This document shows positions 11,393 through 22,827 of a stretch of 64,000 nt of DNA, in pieces. Both the position numbers and the translations under genes were made by a program. The notes below the pieces were generated by a model. It saw nothing but the letters and a program-made list of their open reading frames with translations. It had not been told where the DNA came from and did no database searches. Source of the stretch: Hawksworthiomyces lignivorus (lineage: Eukaryota; Ascomycota; Sordariomycetes; Ophiostomatales; Ophiostomataceae); NCBI GenBank assembly GCA_002917075.1, contig NTMA01000002.1, positions 992,001 through 1,056,000 of the forward strand. The letters are read 5' to 3'. Numbering within the stretch: position 1 is the stretch's first letter; the number at the start of each line of letters is the position of its first letter.

Positions 11393-12829
11393 ATGGTCGG
11401 CAAGCTCGAGCGCATAGACGCGCCCGGCATCCGCGCCGAGGGCTCCGTCCTGCACACCATGCGCCGCGAGGTCGCCAACCTGCTGCGGCGCCAGCAGCTC
11501 GGCTTCCCCGGCGCGCAGCCCGTCAGCTTCACGCGCAAGCACATGAAGGAGCTGCGAGAACAAGAGTAGGTCGAATCGTCCCCTTCCCCTCCCCTCCCCT
11601 CCCCCAACTAGCCAGCCAGCCAGCCAACCAGCCAGCCAGGCCCGTGCAAGATCGTGCGGGGGGACCGTTTTGCTGATTCTTTTGCGCTTCTTTCTCTCGC
11701 CCACAGCTACTACGTCTGCGAGAAGACCGACGGCATCCGCTACCTCCTGTACCTGACCGAGGACGACGAGGGCAACGAGGTGCAGTACCTCATCGACCGC
11801 AAGAACGACTACTGGTTCCTGCCGCCCGGCCGGCTGCACCTGCCGCGCGCCGAGGACGAGACGGGCTTCCACGTCAAGACGCTCGTCGATGGCGAGCTCG
11901 TCATGGACGACCTGGGCCACGGCGTGCGCCAGCCGACCTTTCTCGTCTTTGACTGCCTCGTGCTAGACAACAAGGACATGACCGAGCGCACCCTGGACAA
12001 GCGTCTGGGCTACTTCAAGGAGGCCGTCTACAAGCCCTACGACGCCCTGTTCCGCAAGTACCCCGAGGAGAGGCAGTTCCAGGCCTTTGCCATCCAGATG
12101 AAGGACATGCAGTACAGCTACGGCATCGAGATGATGTTCCGCACCGTCCTGCCCAGCCTCAAGCACGGCAACGACGGCCTCATCTTCACCTGCTGCAACA
12201 CCCACTACCACCCGGGCACCGACCCCCACATCCTCAAGTGGAAGCCCGTCGAGGAGAACACCATCGACTTCCGCGTCCAGCTGCAGTTCCCGCCGCTCTC
12301 CCCGGACGGCAGCGACGACGAGGGCGACCACCAAGACGACGATGACGACGAGCGGCGGAGCCGGGAGAACGACCTGGACGACGGCCTCGGCGAAAAGAAG
12401 AAGAACGGCATCGTGAGCAAGACAAATGGCGGCGGCAGCAGCAGCAACGGCAACGGCGCCGCGGCGCCGCCGTCCCAGCTCGACTACGACAGCGTGCCGG
12501 CCGCCGACCTCTTCGCCTACTACGGCGACAGCAGCAGCGGCGAGCCCTACCGCTTCTTTGCCCCGCTGCACCTAACCGAGGATGAGTGGGAGACGCTCAA
12601 GGCCTGCGGCGACCCCGTGTCCAACCGCGTCGTCGAGTGCGCCCTCGACGACCAGCAGCGCTGGCGCCTGCACCGCTTCCGCGACGACAAGCTCGAGGCC
12701 AACCACATCAGCGTCGTCAACAGCGTCCTCGAGAGCATCCGCGACAGCGTCTCCGACCAGGAGCTGAAGGACGCCGCCAAGAGCTTCAAGGACGGCTGGC
12801 GGGCGCGGCAGCAGGCCTCGCACCGGTGA
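11393..12829 (+). CDS. CEG1: mRNA-capping enzyme, guanylyltransferase subunit
   Basis: Exons 11393-11565 and 11707-12829 join to give 431 aa; the intron (GTAGGT..CAG, 141 nt) is rich in CCCCT and CCAG repeats. Nucleotidyltransferase motifs occur in order: motif I KTDGIR with the GMP-accepting Lys64 (K completed just after the splice), motif III DGELV at 119-123, FLVFDCLV as IIIa near 136, motif IV DGLIF at 214-218 and motif V LKWK at 234-237. An OB-fold part follows, interrupted at about 265-320 by an acidic and Gly/Ser/Asn-rich insertion. The enzyme transfers GMP from GTP to the diphosphate end of nascent Pol II transcripts in the nucleus. In fungi the triphosphatase is a separate subunit, consistent with no such domain here. 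Length is close to yeast Ceg1 and the start lies in an ordinary ATG context. Confidence 0.97.
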
Positions 12830-13488
12830 TCGCGAGCGCTTAAAAAGCTTACTGGTGGAATTTTGGATTTTTTTTTCTCTCTCTGATACCTTATTTAATG
12901 AAACAAAGCGAGCCTTTCTCTTCTGGGTCGAGCGTTCGGACGGGTTCTAGTCAGCGGTGCAGCCATGAGGCTCCTTTTGGGTTTGGAACGGCGTTAGATT
13001 CTTGTTTTTATTCGTCTATCAGACCCCTTTCTTTCCTGTATTTGAGGAATGGGCTTAGTTCGGAAAAAGAGGTATGGGCAACGCTGAGCAAGAGCAAGAC
13101 AGATACAGGTAATAGCGTATCTCTGATAATATAGCTGAGGCTTTTCTAAACGCATTATTTTTTATTTGTTTATTTATTATTTGTTCTGCACTGCCCTAGA
13201 CAAGGCATAGCCATTACAGATATGGCCTGTCCTATACTGAGGCAAGGAAATGATTTACATCACTTGACCCACGTGTCCTTGATGGAAAATAAAACGAAGC
13301 AAAAACAACAAGAGGCGATGTTGTACAAACCCACAGCTCCATCTCTGGCACATGGACTGACATACAGAGCGCTGAACCGGTAAGAGACGTGCCGTCCGAA
13401 CTTCTAATATTATGAGCAAAATCTCTTCCGAGTTCTATATATTGTTGTCCCTATTGTGCTATCCCCCTTCCAAGCAAAACATTCTTTC
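12830..13488. other. intergenic, convergent 3' regions
   Basis: This lies between the capping enzyme (+) and the Ser/Thr-rich membrane protein (-). AT-rich stretches (for example 13145-13185) and T runs fit 3' UTRs and poly(A) signals. I see no gene. Confidence 0.6.
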
Positions 13489-14545
13489 TTAAATGCAGAC
13501 CCCGAAAGCTGCGGCAGCTGCAAGGAACATTATGATGCTTGAACTTTGGATATTGTTTGCAGCAGAGACAGAAACCACGGTGCCAGCCGGGTCGCTGCGG
13601 CTAGTGGATGAGCTGAAGAGCGTGGTCGGCTTACCCGTGCTTCCTGGAAACGTCACCGTGCAGTTGGTCGTGCTGATGGCGACTCCACTGGCGCTGGTCG
13701 TACCATATGGGTGTAGTGTCGTGGTAACATTGGGGTAATACGTGCAATGAGTAGTATATGTGCCGGTCATGCTCAGGGACGTAGTTGAGCTTTCTGTGCC
13801 AAACACTCCCTGAACATCGCTGGTAGAGGTACCAGTTGATATGGTTCTGCTAGCACTCGTCACAGTGGCCACTTCTGTGGACGTCTGCTGCTTTGTAGCA
13901 GTTTCAGTAAGCGTGAGAGTCTTCACGTCAGATGATACGAGGCCGCTGGCGGTGACTAAAACAGTAGCAGTAGTGATACGTGTTGCTATGATTCCAGTGC
14001 TCACAGGCGTGGCCGAAACTGTCTCTCCAGCAGATGTAGAATCGCCAGCAGTAACAGTCACCGTGACGGTGTGTGGGGGAGCAAAGGTGCATCCGCTAAA
14101 ATCTGTGCCTGTTGGCTTGATTTCTGAGGTAGCCTCTGTGGTTAAGATGGTGATGGTGGTGCCCTCGGTCATCGTAGTAGTGGTATAGGTGTAGGAGATG
14201 TCGTCTGATTCAGCGGTACGCGGCATGAGAGCCACGGCAGACGGGGCAGAAACGGCGTCTTCCTGGCTCAGGAGTTCGTCGTATTTAGCTAAGAGAGAGT
14301 CATAGTTTTGTTTGTCTAGGTGTCGTTAGTCAGAAAATTCTATACAAGTGCTCAGGGACACATTGTTTCTCACCATGAATGACCTGGTATGCCAGAGCAA
14401 GGCCAAAGCCCATAAACAGTAGGCCAAAAAGAATTCTCATCGTCAGAAAGCAGGCACGACGAGTCTGAGACTTGCAGGTCGAGGCCCGGTCTTCCTCGAC
14501 ATAGATGGCTGGGAAGGCCGGCTTTGCACTAGAGATGCGATCCAT
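13489..14545 (-). CDS. Ser/Thr-rich single-pass membrane or cell-wall protein, unknown function
   Basis: Exons 14545-14374 and 14315-13489 join to 332 aa. The intron has donor GTGAG, branch-like GACTAAC and acceptor TAG. A cytosolic-looking N-terminus of about 33 residues precedes a hydrophobic helix (MRILFGLLFMGFGLALAY), then a stretch with a few Cys and charged residues. From about residue 90 on, Thr, Ser and Val dominate (TVTVTVTAGDSTSAG, ATVLVTASG), as in heavily O-mannosylated fungal surface proteins. The C-terminus (NNIQSSSIIMFLAAAAAFGVCI minus its first residues) is a hydrophobic tail after small residues, resembling a GPI-attachment signal. An internal anchor plus a GPI-like tail is unusual. 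It may instead be a two-pass membrane protein, or the first exon may be misassigned. I do not recognise a family. Confidence 0.78.
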
Positions 14546-17142
14546 GGTGTGAATCTGAATGAGATGTGGAGTGAGAGATGGAAAAAGATGACAAGTGATT
14601 TCTTTTATTGGTTTACTATGATCAACAGATATGAATTGAGAGAAAGTGTAAATTGAGAGCGGTAAGGCAAAGGCGTAAATAGGAAATGGAAGAGAAGACA
14701 TAGGAAGAGAAACAAAAGTAAACAGAAGACGGTGGAATATAACTGCCAGCAGGAACGTGTATGAGCTGGGCCGAAGAAGGAAGGAACGACCAAGCATGCG
14801 AACAGGCCAGAAGGAAAGAGTAATTAAAAAGAAGGAGCAATCAGGAAGTCGACAGCGAGTTAGCCGAGCTCGAGACAGCACGAGAAAGAAACGCGTGTGT
14901 TACTGCGGAACCGTGGAGATACAGAACGAGCTTCGTCAAATATATTGTGAATCTGCTCAACCTTTCGTGCATGTAGCTGTGGTATCTATTTCTGCAAGCC
15001 GGGTTCAAGTAGACCATTCAGAGGATTAAATAGCAAAAAGAAGGGATCGCATGCTTCTTCCCATCGCGTAGAAGTCGACAGCCAAACATACTGACACCAA
15101 CTTGGTTAATGACCAGCAGTTCAGAGACAAGATGTCTCTCGAGTAACAAACTCACAGAATATTCGCTTCGTATACCTCGAACGATGTTGGATAATGAGAC
15201 GAGAGAACAATCATTTGTAGCACACGAGACCAAAACATATAAAGTGTTGAACAAGGATGATGTTTGGACTGTGTATTACCAGGTAGGACAAATATCAATT
15301 CAGACGAACCGCTTTTGCAAGTATACCAGCTCACAGAGAAGCATCAAATACCCAATATCATGTATATTTCCCAACGAACTAACTCCCCCAGGAGGCTTCA
15401 CTTCCCGAAGACATGCACCTCCAGCACCAGCTTCCCAAAGCGTATTTCATATTTGCAACTCTTAGTAGAAATGAAACACTAGCGCTGCAGCTCGTCTTAC
15501 TGCTGTCGAGAATGCTCAAAAGAACAACATCTAGACCGTTGCCAGTGCTTCCATTCAGTTCAAGGCGTTGGAGCTAGGCGGCTTTATAGTGGTCCAAAGC
15601 TATTTGAGTCTTGGCTTCTGTAGAATGGACAGTGGATATTTGAATTCGACAATTGTCGAATTGGATACTACTTTACACAAAGAAGCAAGAAAAAAAAGAA
15701 ATACGAACGCAAATCTGGTAGGATAAGCCTCTGGTATGAATGATTACTTATCCTGAACGAACGAAGTCTTTATGTGGCGCATAACACGTAAAGCTCATTG
15801 CATTCAATTGCTAGGTCGACAATGATATAGGAACATGTGGTCATCCCAGATTGAAGGTAAACAGGATTAACTAAATAGACTGTTTACCAGGGTCCCGCCT
15901 GAGGCCAGCTTCCCAGCTTTTGTTCTCACCCATGGCTGGGACAACCTTGTTTGTCAAGAAAGAAAGCAAAAGCTTGAGAATCACTCGTGTATATTCAGCA
16001 AGGCGGAATGGACAAATGGGCTACCGAATGTAGCCAAGAGTTCTGACTGTTTGAGCTCTGCAAAATTTTGGCGCAAAGCCTGCTAGCCACTCTATTGAAT
16101 CTATATCATGTCAGGAATCACCTGGCCAGGAGTGTATACAGAGAGAAATAATAACGAAACGTAGCAACGGAGAAGCAAAGTACGGGCAGTTAAACGGGAG
16201 AGCTTGTCGACGTTCAAAGTGGGAACGGTGGTGGGAATGTTGTGAGTGGTTGAACGCCGTTGTTGCGAAAAGTTGAAGTACAAGCGCGTCGCGTAAATTG
16301 GCCGTCTAAGACGTGTAAGATAGTATTTAGTCCCTGACACCGGACGTACCGATACAAACGGGTAGTATTAATTACTACTAACTACGTCTGATGCGACACG
16401 CACGCAAATATGATAGCGAAGGAAAATTGGTAATCGCTGCAGGTATCTTACCACCACGCGACGCATCCTCGCCTATCCGACGCTATCACGTAGGCCGCGT
16501 TGTGGGGAAATTGCTTGTTGTAGGTAGTTAGGTCTCTTCTGTTCCTTCCCACTGGGAGGGGGGAGGGAGGCAAGCTGCTCCTGCCGCTGTTCGTTTTTGT
16601 TGCTCCAGTCGCACCTGCTCTGTCGCGCGAAAAAATAGGGCACAATTATTGCGTCGCGTAACTGCACTCCTCCCATCGACTCGCTCGTACCTTCCTTCTT
16701 TCCTCTCTCCCCTTCCCCTCTCTTACGTTTTTTTCTATTTTTTCGTCTCGTTGATATCGTTTGATTTTTCTTCTTTTTGGCGACTCCAACTTTGAGTTTT
16801 AGTTCTGGCTTGTCAGCTTTGCCATTTCTTCTCTTTTACAACTGTGTCTCCTTCGTTGAATTGACGCTCCTTATCCCCCTCTTGTCTCAAACTAGCTGTC
16901 TTTTTACCGCAAACGCACCCCTTCTCCAATCCAACTCGTCGCGATTTGCGATTCTACGTTCTGCGATTCCAAACTTCTCTCCTGGCCTGAACAACACGAC
17001 ACTAAAGGCTAGCTGCATTTTGTTTCCGAGTAACAACAAAGCGCACGCAGCATCCTAAATTCAATCAGACAATATAGTTCTGGCTGAGCTCTGACGATTT
17101 CAATTGTGTCTTTCATCGACAGCAGTGTCACCGCCGGCTCAC
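14546..17142. other. 2.6-kb divergent intergenic region
   Basis: This separates the Ser/Thr-rich protein (-) from Pds5 (+). I found no frame with family signatures; the open frames at 15109-15465 and 14330-14881 look random or overlap UTR. The last 450 bases (16681-17142) are T/C-rich on the + strand, consistent with the Pds5 promoter and leader. A perfect 20-bp palindrome lies at 15643-15662. Confidence 0.6.
15643..15662. promoter_or_regulatory. perfect 20-bp palindrome
   Basis: AATTCGACAATTGTCGAATT equals its own reverse complement over all 20 bases, with no spacer. It is isolated in AT-rich intergenic DNA, 1.1 kb upstream of one gene and 1.5 kb upstream of the other. Such symmetry could bind a dimeric regulator; there is no direct evidence of function. 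Confidence 0.7.
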
Positions 17143-20100
17143 ATGGCACCTGCACGGCGACGCGCCCCGGCAAAGAACGGGGCGTCTGCCAAAGATTCCG
17201 AAGCAGCAGCTGCACCGACAGATGAGGGAACGCGCAAGGCAACGACGTCAGGACGCGGCCAGAAGAGACAACCACCGGCCAGCAGTCGGAGTCGTGGCCG
17301 GAATCCAGAGCCCGAACCTGAGTCCGAACCCGAACCCGAAGCCGGGGACGAGGAAGAGGCAGACCAAGAAGGCGCAGACGAAGAAGAAGCACAAGAAGCA
17401 GCACCAGAAACAGCGGCTGGTGCGTCGCATGACGGCCCACTGGTACAGCTGCGCTTCAATGAACCTCTCTCCTGGCGGCCAGGAAGGCCCATCGCCACTG
17501 AGGAGCTGATCCGGCGACTCGATGTCCTGAGTCGCGAGCTGTCCGAGCTCGACCAGGAATCTTTTGACAGCGATTCCCTGGCCAAGGTCGCAAAGGAGCT
17601 GGCCAACCACAACCTCCTCAACCACAAGGACAAGGGCGTCAAGGCCTATGCTGCGGCTTGCCTCGTCGACATCTTGTGCCTGTGTGCTCCCAACGCGCCA
17701 TTTACTCAGACCCAGCTAAAGGTACGCCCTCATGGACTCGTAAAGAGGCGGCACGAGAGAAGAAGCACGAAGAATAACTAATATCTCTATAGGACGTCTT
17801 TGCCCTCTTCATCAACTCCATCCTCCCTGCATTACAGGATCCATCCAACACCTACGACGCGCAGCATAAGTACGTCTTACACTCGTTAGCCGAGGTTCGC
17901 AGTATTGTTCTCCTCAACGACCTGGATAACAGCGACGCTCTTCAGCTGCAGCTCTTCTCGTCTCTTTTCGACGCCGTATCTACCCCCAAGAATGTTTCTG
18001 GCGGTCGCCTGCCAACGGATGTAGAACACGACATTAGCGATATTTTGATATGCCTTATCGAGGAGGGCCCCAATGTCCCTCCAAAGGTAGTAGACGTGAT
18101 TATGGCACAGTTCTTGCGCGCTGCCGCACCTGGTGCCCTCCGTGACAAAGGCGCCCCCGACAAGGACGAGCTCGACCGGTACCAATCTACCCTGCTCCTC
18201 AAGGAAGAGCCACCCGCATACCAGATGGCGAAGCTCATCTGCCAAACCTGCGCGGACAAGATGACGAGGTCTGTCGCCCAATATTTCAGCGACGTCATTA
18301 TCGACTTCTCGAGCACAGGCGGTGGCGCTAGCCGGCCAAACGGCCAGAAAGGCGCTGGCGGGAAAGAGTCTGACGACGAAGCCGAGGACGAAGAGGGCCT
18401 CAACGGACCATCGGATAGCGACTTGAGGGAGATGAGAAAGGCGCATTTGCTGCTGCGAGAGCTCTGGAGAGCTGCACCGCAAGTCCTCAGCAATGTCGTC
18501 CCACAGCTGGAGGCAGAGCTCTCTGCTGACAACGTTTATCTGCGCAAACTGGCCTCGGAGACGCTTGGGGACATGATCTCTGGTATCGGAGCGGCTGGTC
18601 CGCCACCATTCCCATCTCTGGACCCTGCCGCTTACCCTCCGCCTCGGCTCACCGACGAGCCGACCAATCGTGCCTCAGACAGCGTGCTCACCACGCCAAC
18701 GTCGCCTCACTCGTTTGCTCAGACCCACCCTCACGTGTACCAGAGCTTTATTAACCGCAAAAACGACAAATCTGCTCTGATTCGCACAGTCTGGGTAACA
18801 GCCGCCGGCTACATCTTATCTACCTCTGCTGGCGGGATTGGACTGAGCCGCGAGGAAGAGACTGTGCTTGTGCTTGGCCTGGGCGACAAGCTCAACGACA
18901 GCGATGAAAAGGTGCGCCTGGCTGCCGTCAAGGCAATCGAGTGCTTCAGCTTCCGCGACGTGATCACCAAACTCGCTCCGCATGGCGGCGTATCCAAAGA
19001 AGGTTCCGTATTGGCCAACCTTGCCGACCGCTGTCGTGACCGGAAGTCGCACGTTCGCATCGAGGCGATGGCGTTGCTCGGAAAACTGTGGGCTGCAGCG
19101 ACGGGCGAGCTGGCAGCAGGCGATGAGACCGTTATCGCCGCGCTCTCTGCGGTCCCCTCGCGCATCTTTAGCACCATCTACGCCAACGATTTAGAACTCA
19201 ACCTGCTGGTGGACCGCATTGCTTACGAGTATCTCGTGCCCCTCTCCTATCCAGCTGTGAAAAAGGCCCAGAAGGCGACCAACGGCCGAAGCACGCAGCA
19301 GCAAAAGTCATCGTCCGCGAGCGGAGTTGACGCCGATGCTCTTCGTGCCGAACGTATCCTTCTCCTTGTGCGCTCTCTGGATGCCGGTGCCAAACGAGCG
19401 TTCTTTGCGCTCCAGAGCCGGCAGCCTCAGTTTTCCAGCATTGTTGGTGGCTTTCTGAAGCAGTGCGAAGCTTACAACGGCGGTGTTGGCGAAGACGGCA
19501 AGAAGGCTGCGCCGAGCATGGAGAAGAGCATACAATACCTCGCACAGTTCTTCCCCGATGCGCCCAAGGTGCGAGCCGATCTGCAGCGTTTCGCGAAGCT
19601 CAACGACCGCCGCAGCTACCAACTCGTTCGCTTCGTGATTGGCCCAGAATACGACTTTACCACCATGTACCGGGCTATGAAAGAACTCGTCAAGAAGATC
19701 CAGGCTACCAATGCCAGCGGAATCCTCGATACGCTGCTGCCTCTTCTCTACCGCTGTGGATGCATCATGTTCAACCGCAGCCACCTGACAACGATTATGG
19801 AATATTCCAAGGCCGGCCACGAAGACATGGCAGCCACGGCCAATGAGATGCTGAAAGAAGTGTCTCAGCGAAACCCGGGCCTGTTCAAGACCACGATCGG
19901 CGAGCTTTGCAAAGAGCTAGCTACGCAGGCGCCAACAGAGAGCAAAGAAAACGACCCCATCGTCATCGACTCCTTGAAAGCCTGCTCGTCTTACGCCGCC
20001 AAGTACCCACAAGAGCTGCCACGCGACCGCAAATTCGTCCAGGCTTGGATCAACTTTGCACTCTACGGTCGCCCAGAAAAAGCTGCCAAGTACGCTGTCA

Positions 20101-21918
20101 ACATCTTGTTAGCAAACAAGGATGAGAAGGGCATGGTCAGTGCTACAGAGCTTGCCCAGAAAGTGTCAAAGGACTTCAACTTCGAAGCGCCCAGGTTCTT
20201 GAACAAGCTGGTAACTGCTAGCCAACTGGCGCGACGTGCACCCTCTGTGATCGCCGACGCAGAAGACGACATGCGGAAGCAGGTTATGGACATCCTTCGC
20301 AACGTCCGGACGACTGCTGCTGCCAGCGACCCAGATTGGGCGGATGATGCAGAGCTTGACGAAGAAGGGCGAGCAAAGATCCTGTCTCTCAAATTCTTGG
20401 TGCAGCAGCTGCTGGGAACGGAGGATGCAAACGACGCCAAGAATGATGCGAAGAACATTATCAGATTCTTGATCAAATTTGTCGCTCAGGAGGGCGAAGT
20501 CTCCAAGACAAAGGACACACCCAAGCACCACCGGGCACGCCTTCGGTTGGCTGCGGCACAGGCCATTCTGAAAATCTGCGCAAACCGACAGTTTGACGAG
20601 TTTCTGTCCCCGGTCGATTTCAGCACGCTCGCCCTTGTCACGCAAGACCCGCAGCCCCAGGTTCGGCGTGGTTTTATTGAGAAGCTGCAAAAATATCTTG
20701 TTCTAGCCAAACTGCGTCCGCGCTTCTACACGATTGTGTTCCTGGCAGCCTTTGAGCCCGTAAACGAGTTCAAGAACCAGATCGAGACATGGATCCGGTC
20801 ACGGACGCGTTACTTCCAGCAGGCGAAGCAGCACGTCTTGGAAGGAATCATTGCGCGACTGATTTCATTGCTGGCCCACCACCCCGACTACAGCGCAGAC
20901 GCTGACGATCTGGTCGACCACGCGCGCTACATTGTATTCTTCTTGAGCAATGTAGCGACCGAGTCCAGCCTCGGCCTGATCAACAAATACGCAGAACGAG
21001 TGAAGCAGACGCTGGACGGACTTACCCCAGAAACCAGCGAGAACTTGTACGTGCTATCAGACCTGACGCAGGCGACCATCCGCAAGTTCCAGCAGCGCAA
21101 GGGCTGGGTCTTGGAGCCCTACGCGGACAAAGTGGGCGTGCCGCAAGGTCTCTATTCGCCGCTGCCGTCCCACGAAGTAGCACTTGAGATTGCACGCAAG
21201 CAGTACATTCCCGATGGCGTAGAAGATCGACTTGACGACATCCTGAAGGCAGCTGAACGCAAAAAGGTTTGTTCTCTCCACGCCCCCCTAGGATGTTCTC
21301 TATATGTATAGGCTAACTCTTTGATAGAAACGCAAGTCTACGGACGATTACCATCTTCTACACGACGCCGCACAGCACGCAGCCAAAAAGGCCAAGACCA
21401 CGTCGAGTTCGTCTCGGCCCTCTGGTCAATCCAAGTCTGCATCTGCTAGCAAAGCCATCTCGTCTGGCGGAGTAGGAACCAAGAAGAGCGTCTCATCTGC
21501 TAAAAGCAAGACGAGCAGCGGGGGCTCCAAGAGAGTCGCCAAACCATCTGCAGCAAAGGCCAAGCGGTCTCCCGCACCCATACCAGACGCAGAGCGCCGC
21601 CGTAGTGGTCGGTCCGCCAAGGCGCAGCACTCGTACATCGAGCGCGATTCTGACGAGGACGACGAGGAGATGCTCGATGGTGTCGCAGAGTGGCAGTACC
21701 TGGACAGCGATGACGAGGATGGCGGTGAACATGATGACAAAAGACAACGTGCCAGGGGCAGCCGGAGCAGGAAAAGCGCGTCAGGCGCAGGCGGTGGTGG
21801 CGACAGCGGCGTCTGGGGCCAGTCTCTACGACAAGCATCTTCCGACTCGGAGGCGGAAGATGACAATGAAGATGAGGGTGGTGCCATGGACGAAGATGAC
21901 GACAACGGTAGTGATTAA
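17143..21918 (+). CDS. PDS5: Pds5 sister-chromatid cohesion factor
   Basis: Exons 17143-17721, 17793-21266 and 21328-21918 join in phase 0 to give 1547 aa. Introns are GTACGC..TAG (71 nt) and GTTTGT..TAG (61 nt). After a basic, Pro/Glu-rich N-terminus (PEPESEPEPE) comes the conserved start of Pds5 (RFNEPLSWRPGRPIATEELIRRL style) and then HEAT-like helical repeats to about residue 1340 (for example KGVKAYAAACLVDILCLCAP, DVEHDISDILICLIEE, RKSHVRIEAMALLGKLW). An acidic, Ser/Lys-rich disordered tail follows. Pds5 binds cohesin through Scc1/Rad21 and regulates loading, acetylation and release on chromosomes; the role is inferred from the family. Length matches fungal Pds5. A loop at about residues 310-330 is acidic and Gly-rich (GAGGKESDDEAEDEEG). 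Confidence 0.96.
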
Positions 21919-22827
21919 GAGTGGCGAAGACAGTAACGTTACGAAATGAAAAGGCAACGGAGAGATACTTGGCTGGTCTCGTGTGTGTATAGTGGATTTT
22001 ATTTTCATTACAAGAATCGTCTGTGTGATGTCTTCTACTCCCTGGTTGTTTCAAAATGGATGGAAGAAAGACTGTAGGCGTATTCTTTTTGTATGTAGGA
22101 TTTTTGGTTTCATTTAGTTAAAGAGGACATTGTCAATGTCCGAATTTGCTGGTACGAATAATTCAAAAGTGTGCAAATCAAAATAAGAGAGAAACGAGGT
22201 GACTGCAGCGTCCTGGAGCCAACCTAGTAAACAAGACCTTATAACGTTGACGCCTAGAAGCTTTATCAATAAAGAGTGTTGGCGAAGATATCGTACAGGT
22301 CGAAAGAAAGAGAAGAAGCCTAATACGACGGCCAAGGAGATCACGAGAAAAGCAAGACGGAAAAGAAGTCATGATGTTAGTTAAGGTCACTCTTGAACTG
22401 TTTCACTTCCACGATATGCATTTCCAATCCATCCTTCAATTCTTTCAATTATCACGCCAGGATCAAAAATAACAACAGGGGAAATATTGAAAAATACAAG
22501 TGAGACTGAAAATAAAAATAGTGGCATGAACAGGAACAAAAAATGCGAGAGGCAAACAGGCGACCCAGGGGACAAGATGAGGATACGGAAAACGAAAAGA
22601 AAAAAAAGTCGTGTCTCCGTTTTCGAGAATAATAAGATACATTTGGGCGTGTTTTTCTCTGTACCAACACCAAAGAAAGCAGAAACCCAACTCCCAATAA
22701 ATTTCTTTTCTGCCGACCATTTGCAAGATTTCTCAGCCTGACAAAAACACCAGAGATAATAAAAAAAAGGAAATGTAAAAGTAAGAAAATAAAATAGGGA
22801 GAAAATTAAGCCAACAGGGGCCACCAC
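21919..22827. other. intergenic, convergent 3' regions
   Basis: This A/T-rich stretch lies between Pds5 (+) and the Snf5-type gene (-) and should hold both 3' UTRs. Purine-rich A tracts occur at 22590-22605 and 22755-22800. I see no gene. Confidence 0.6.

Noticed and set aside
14990..15025. GGGTTCAAGT resembling a tRNA T-loop
   Set aside because: No matching stems, D-arm or acceptor could be found upstream.
15109..15465. 118-codon plus-strand frame
   Set aside because: Composition follows AT-rich intergenic DNA and no motif is recognisable.
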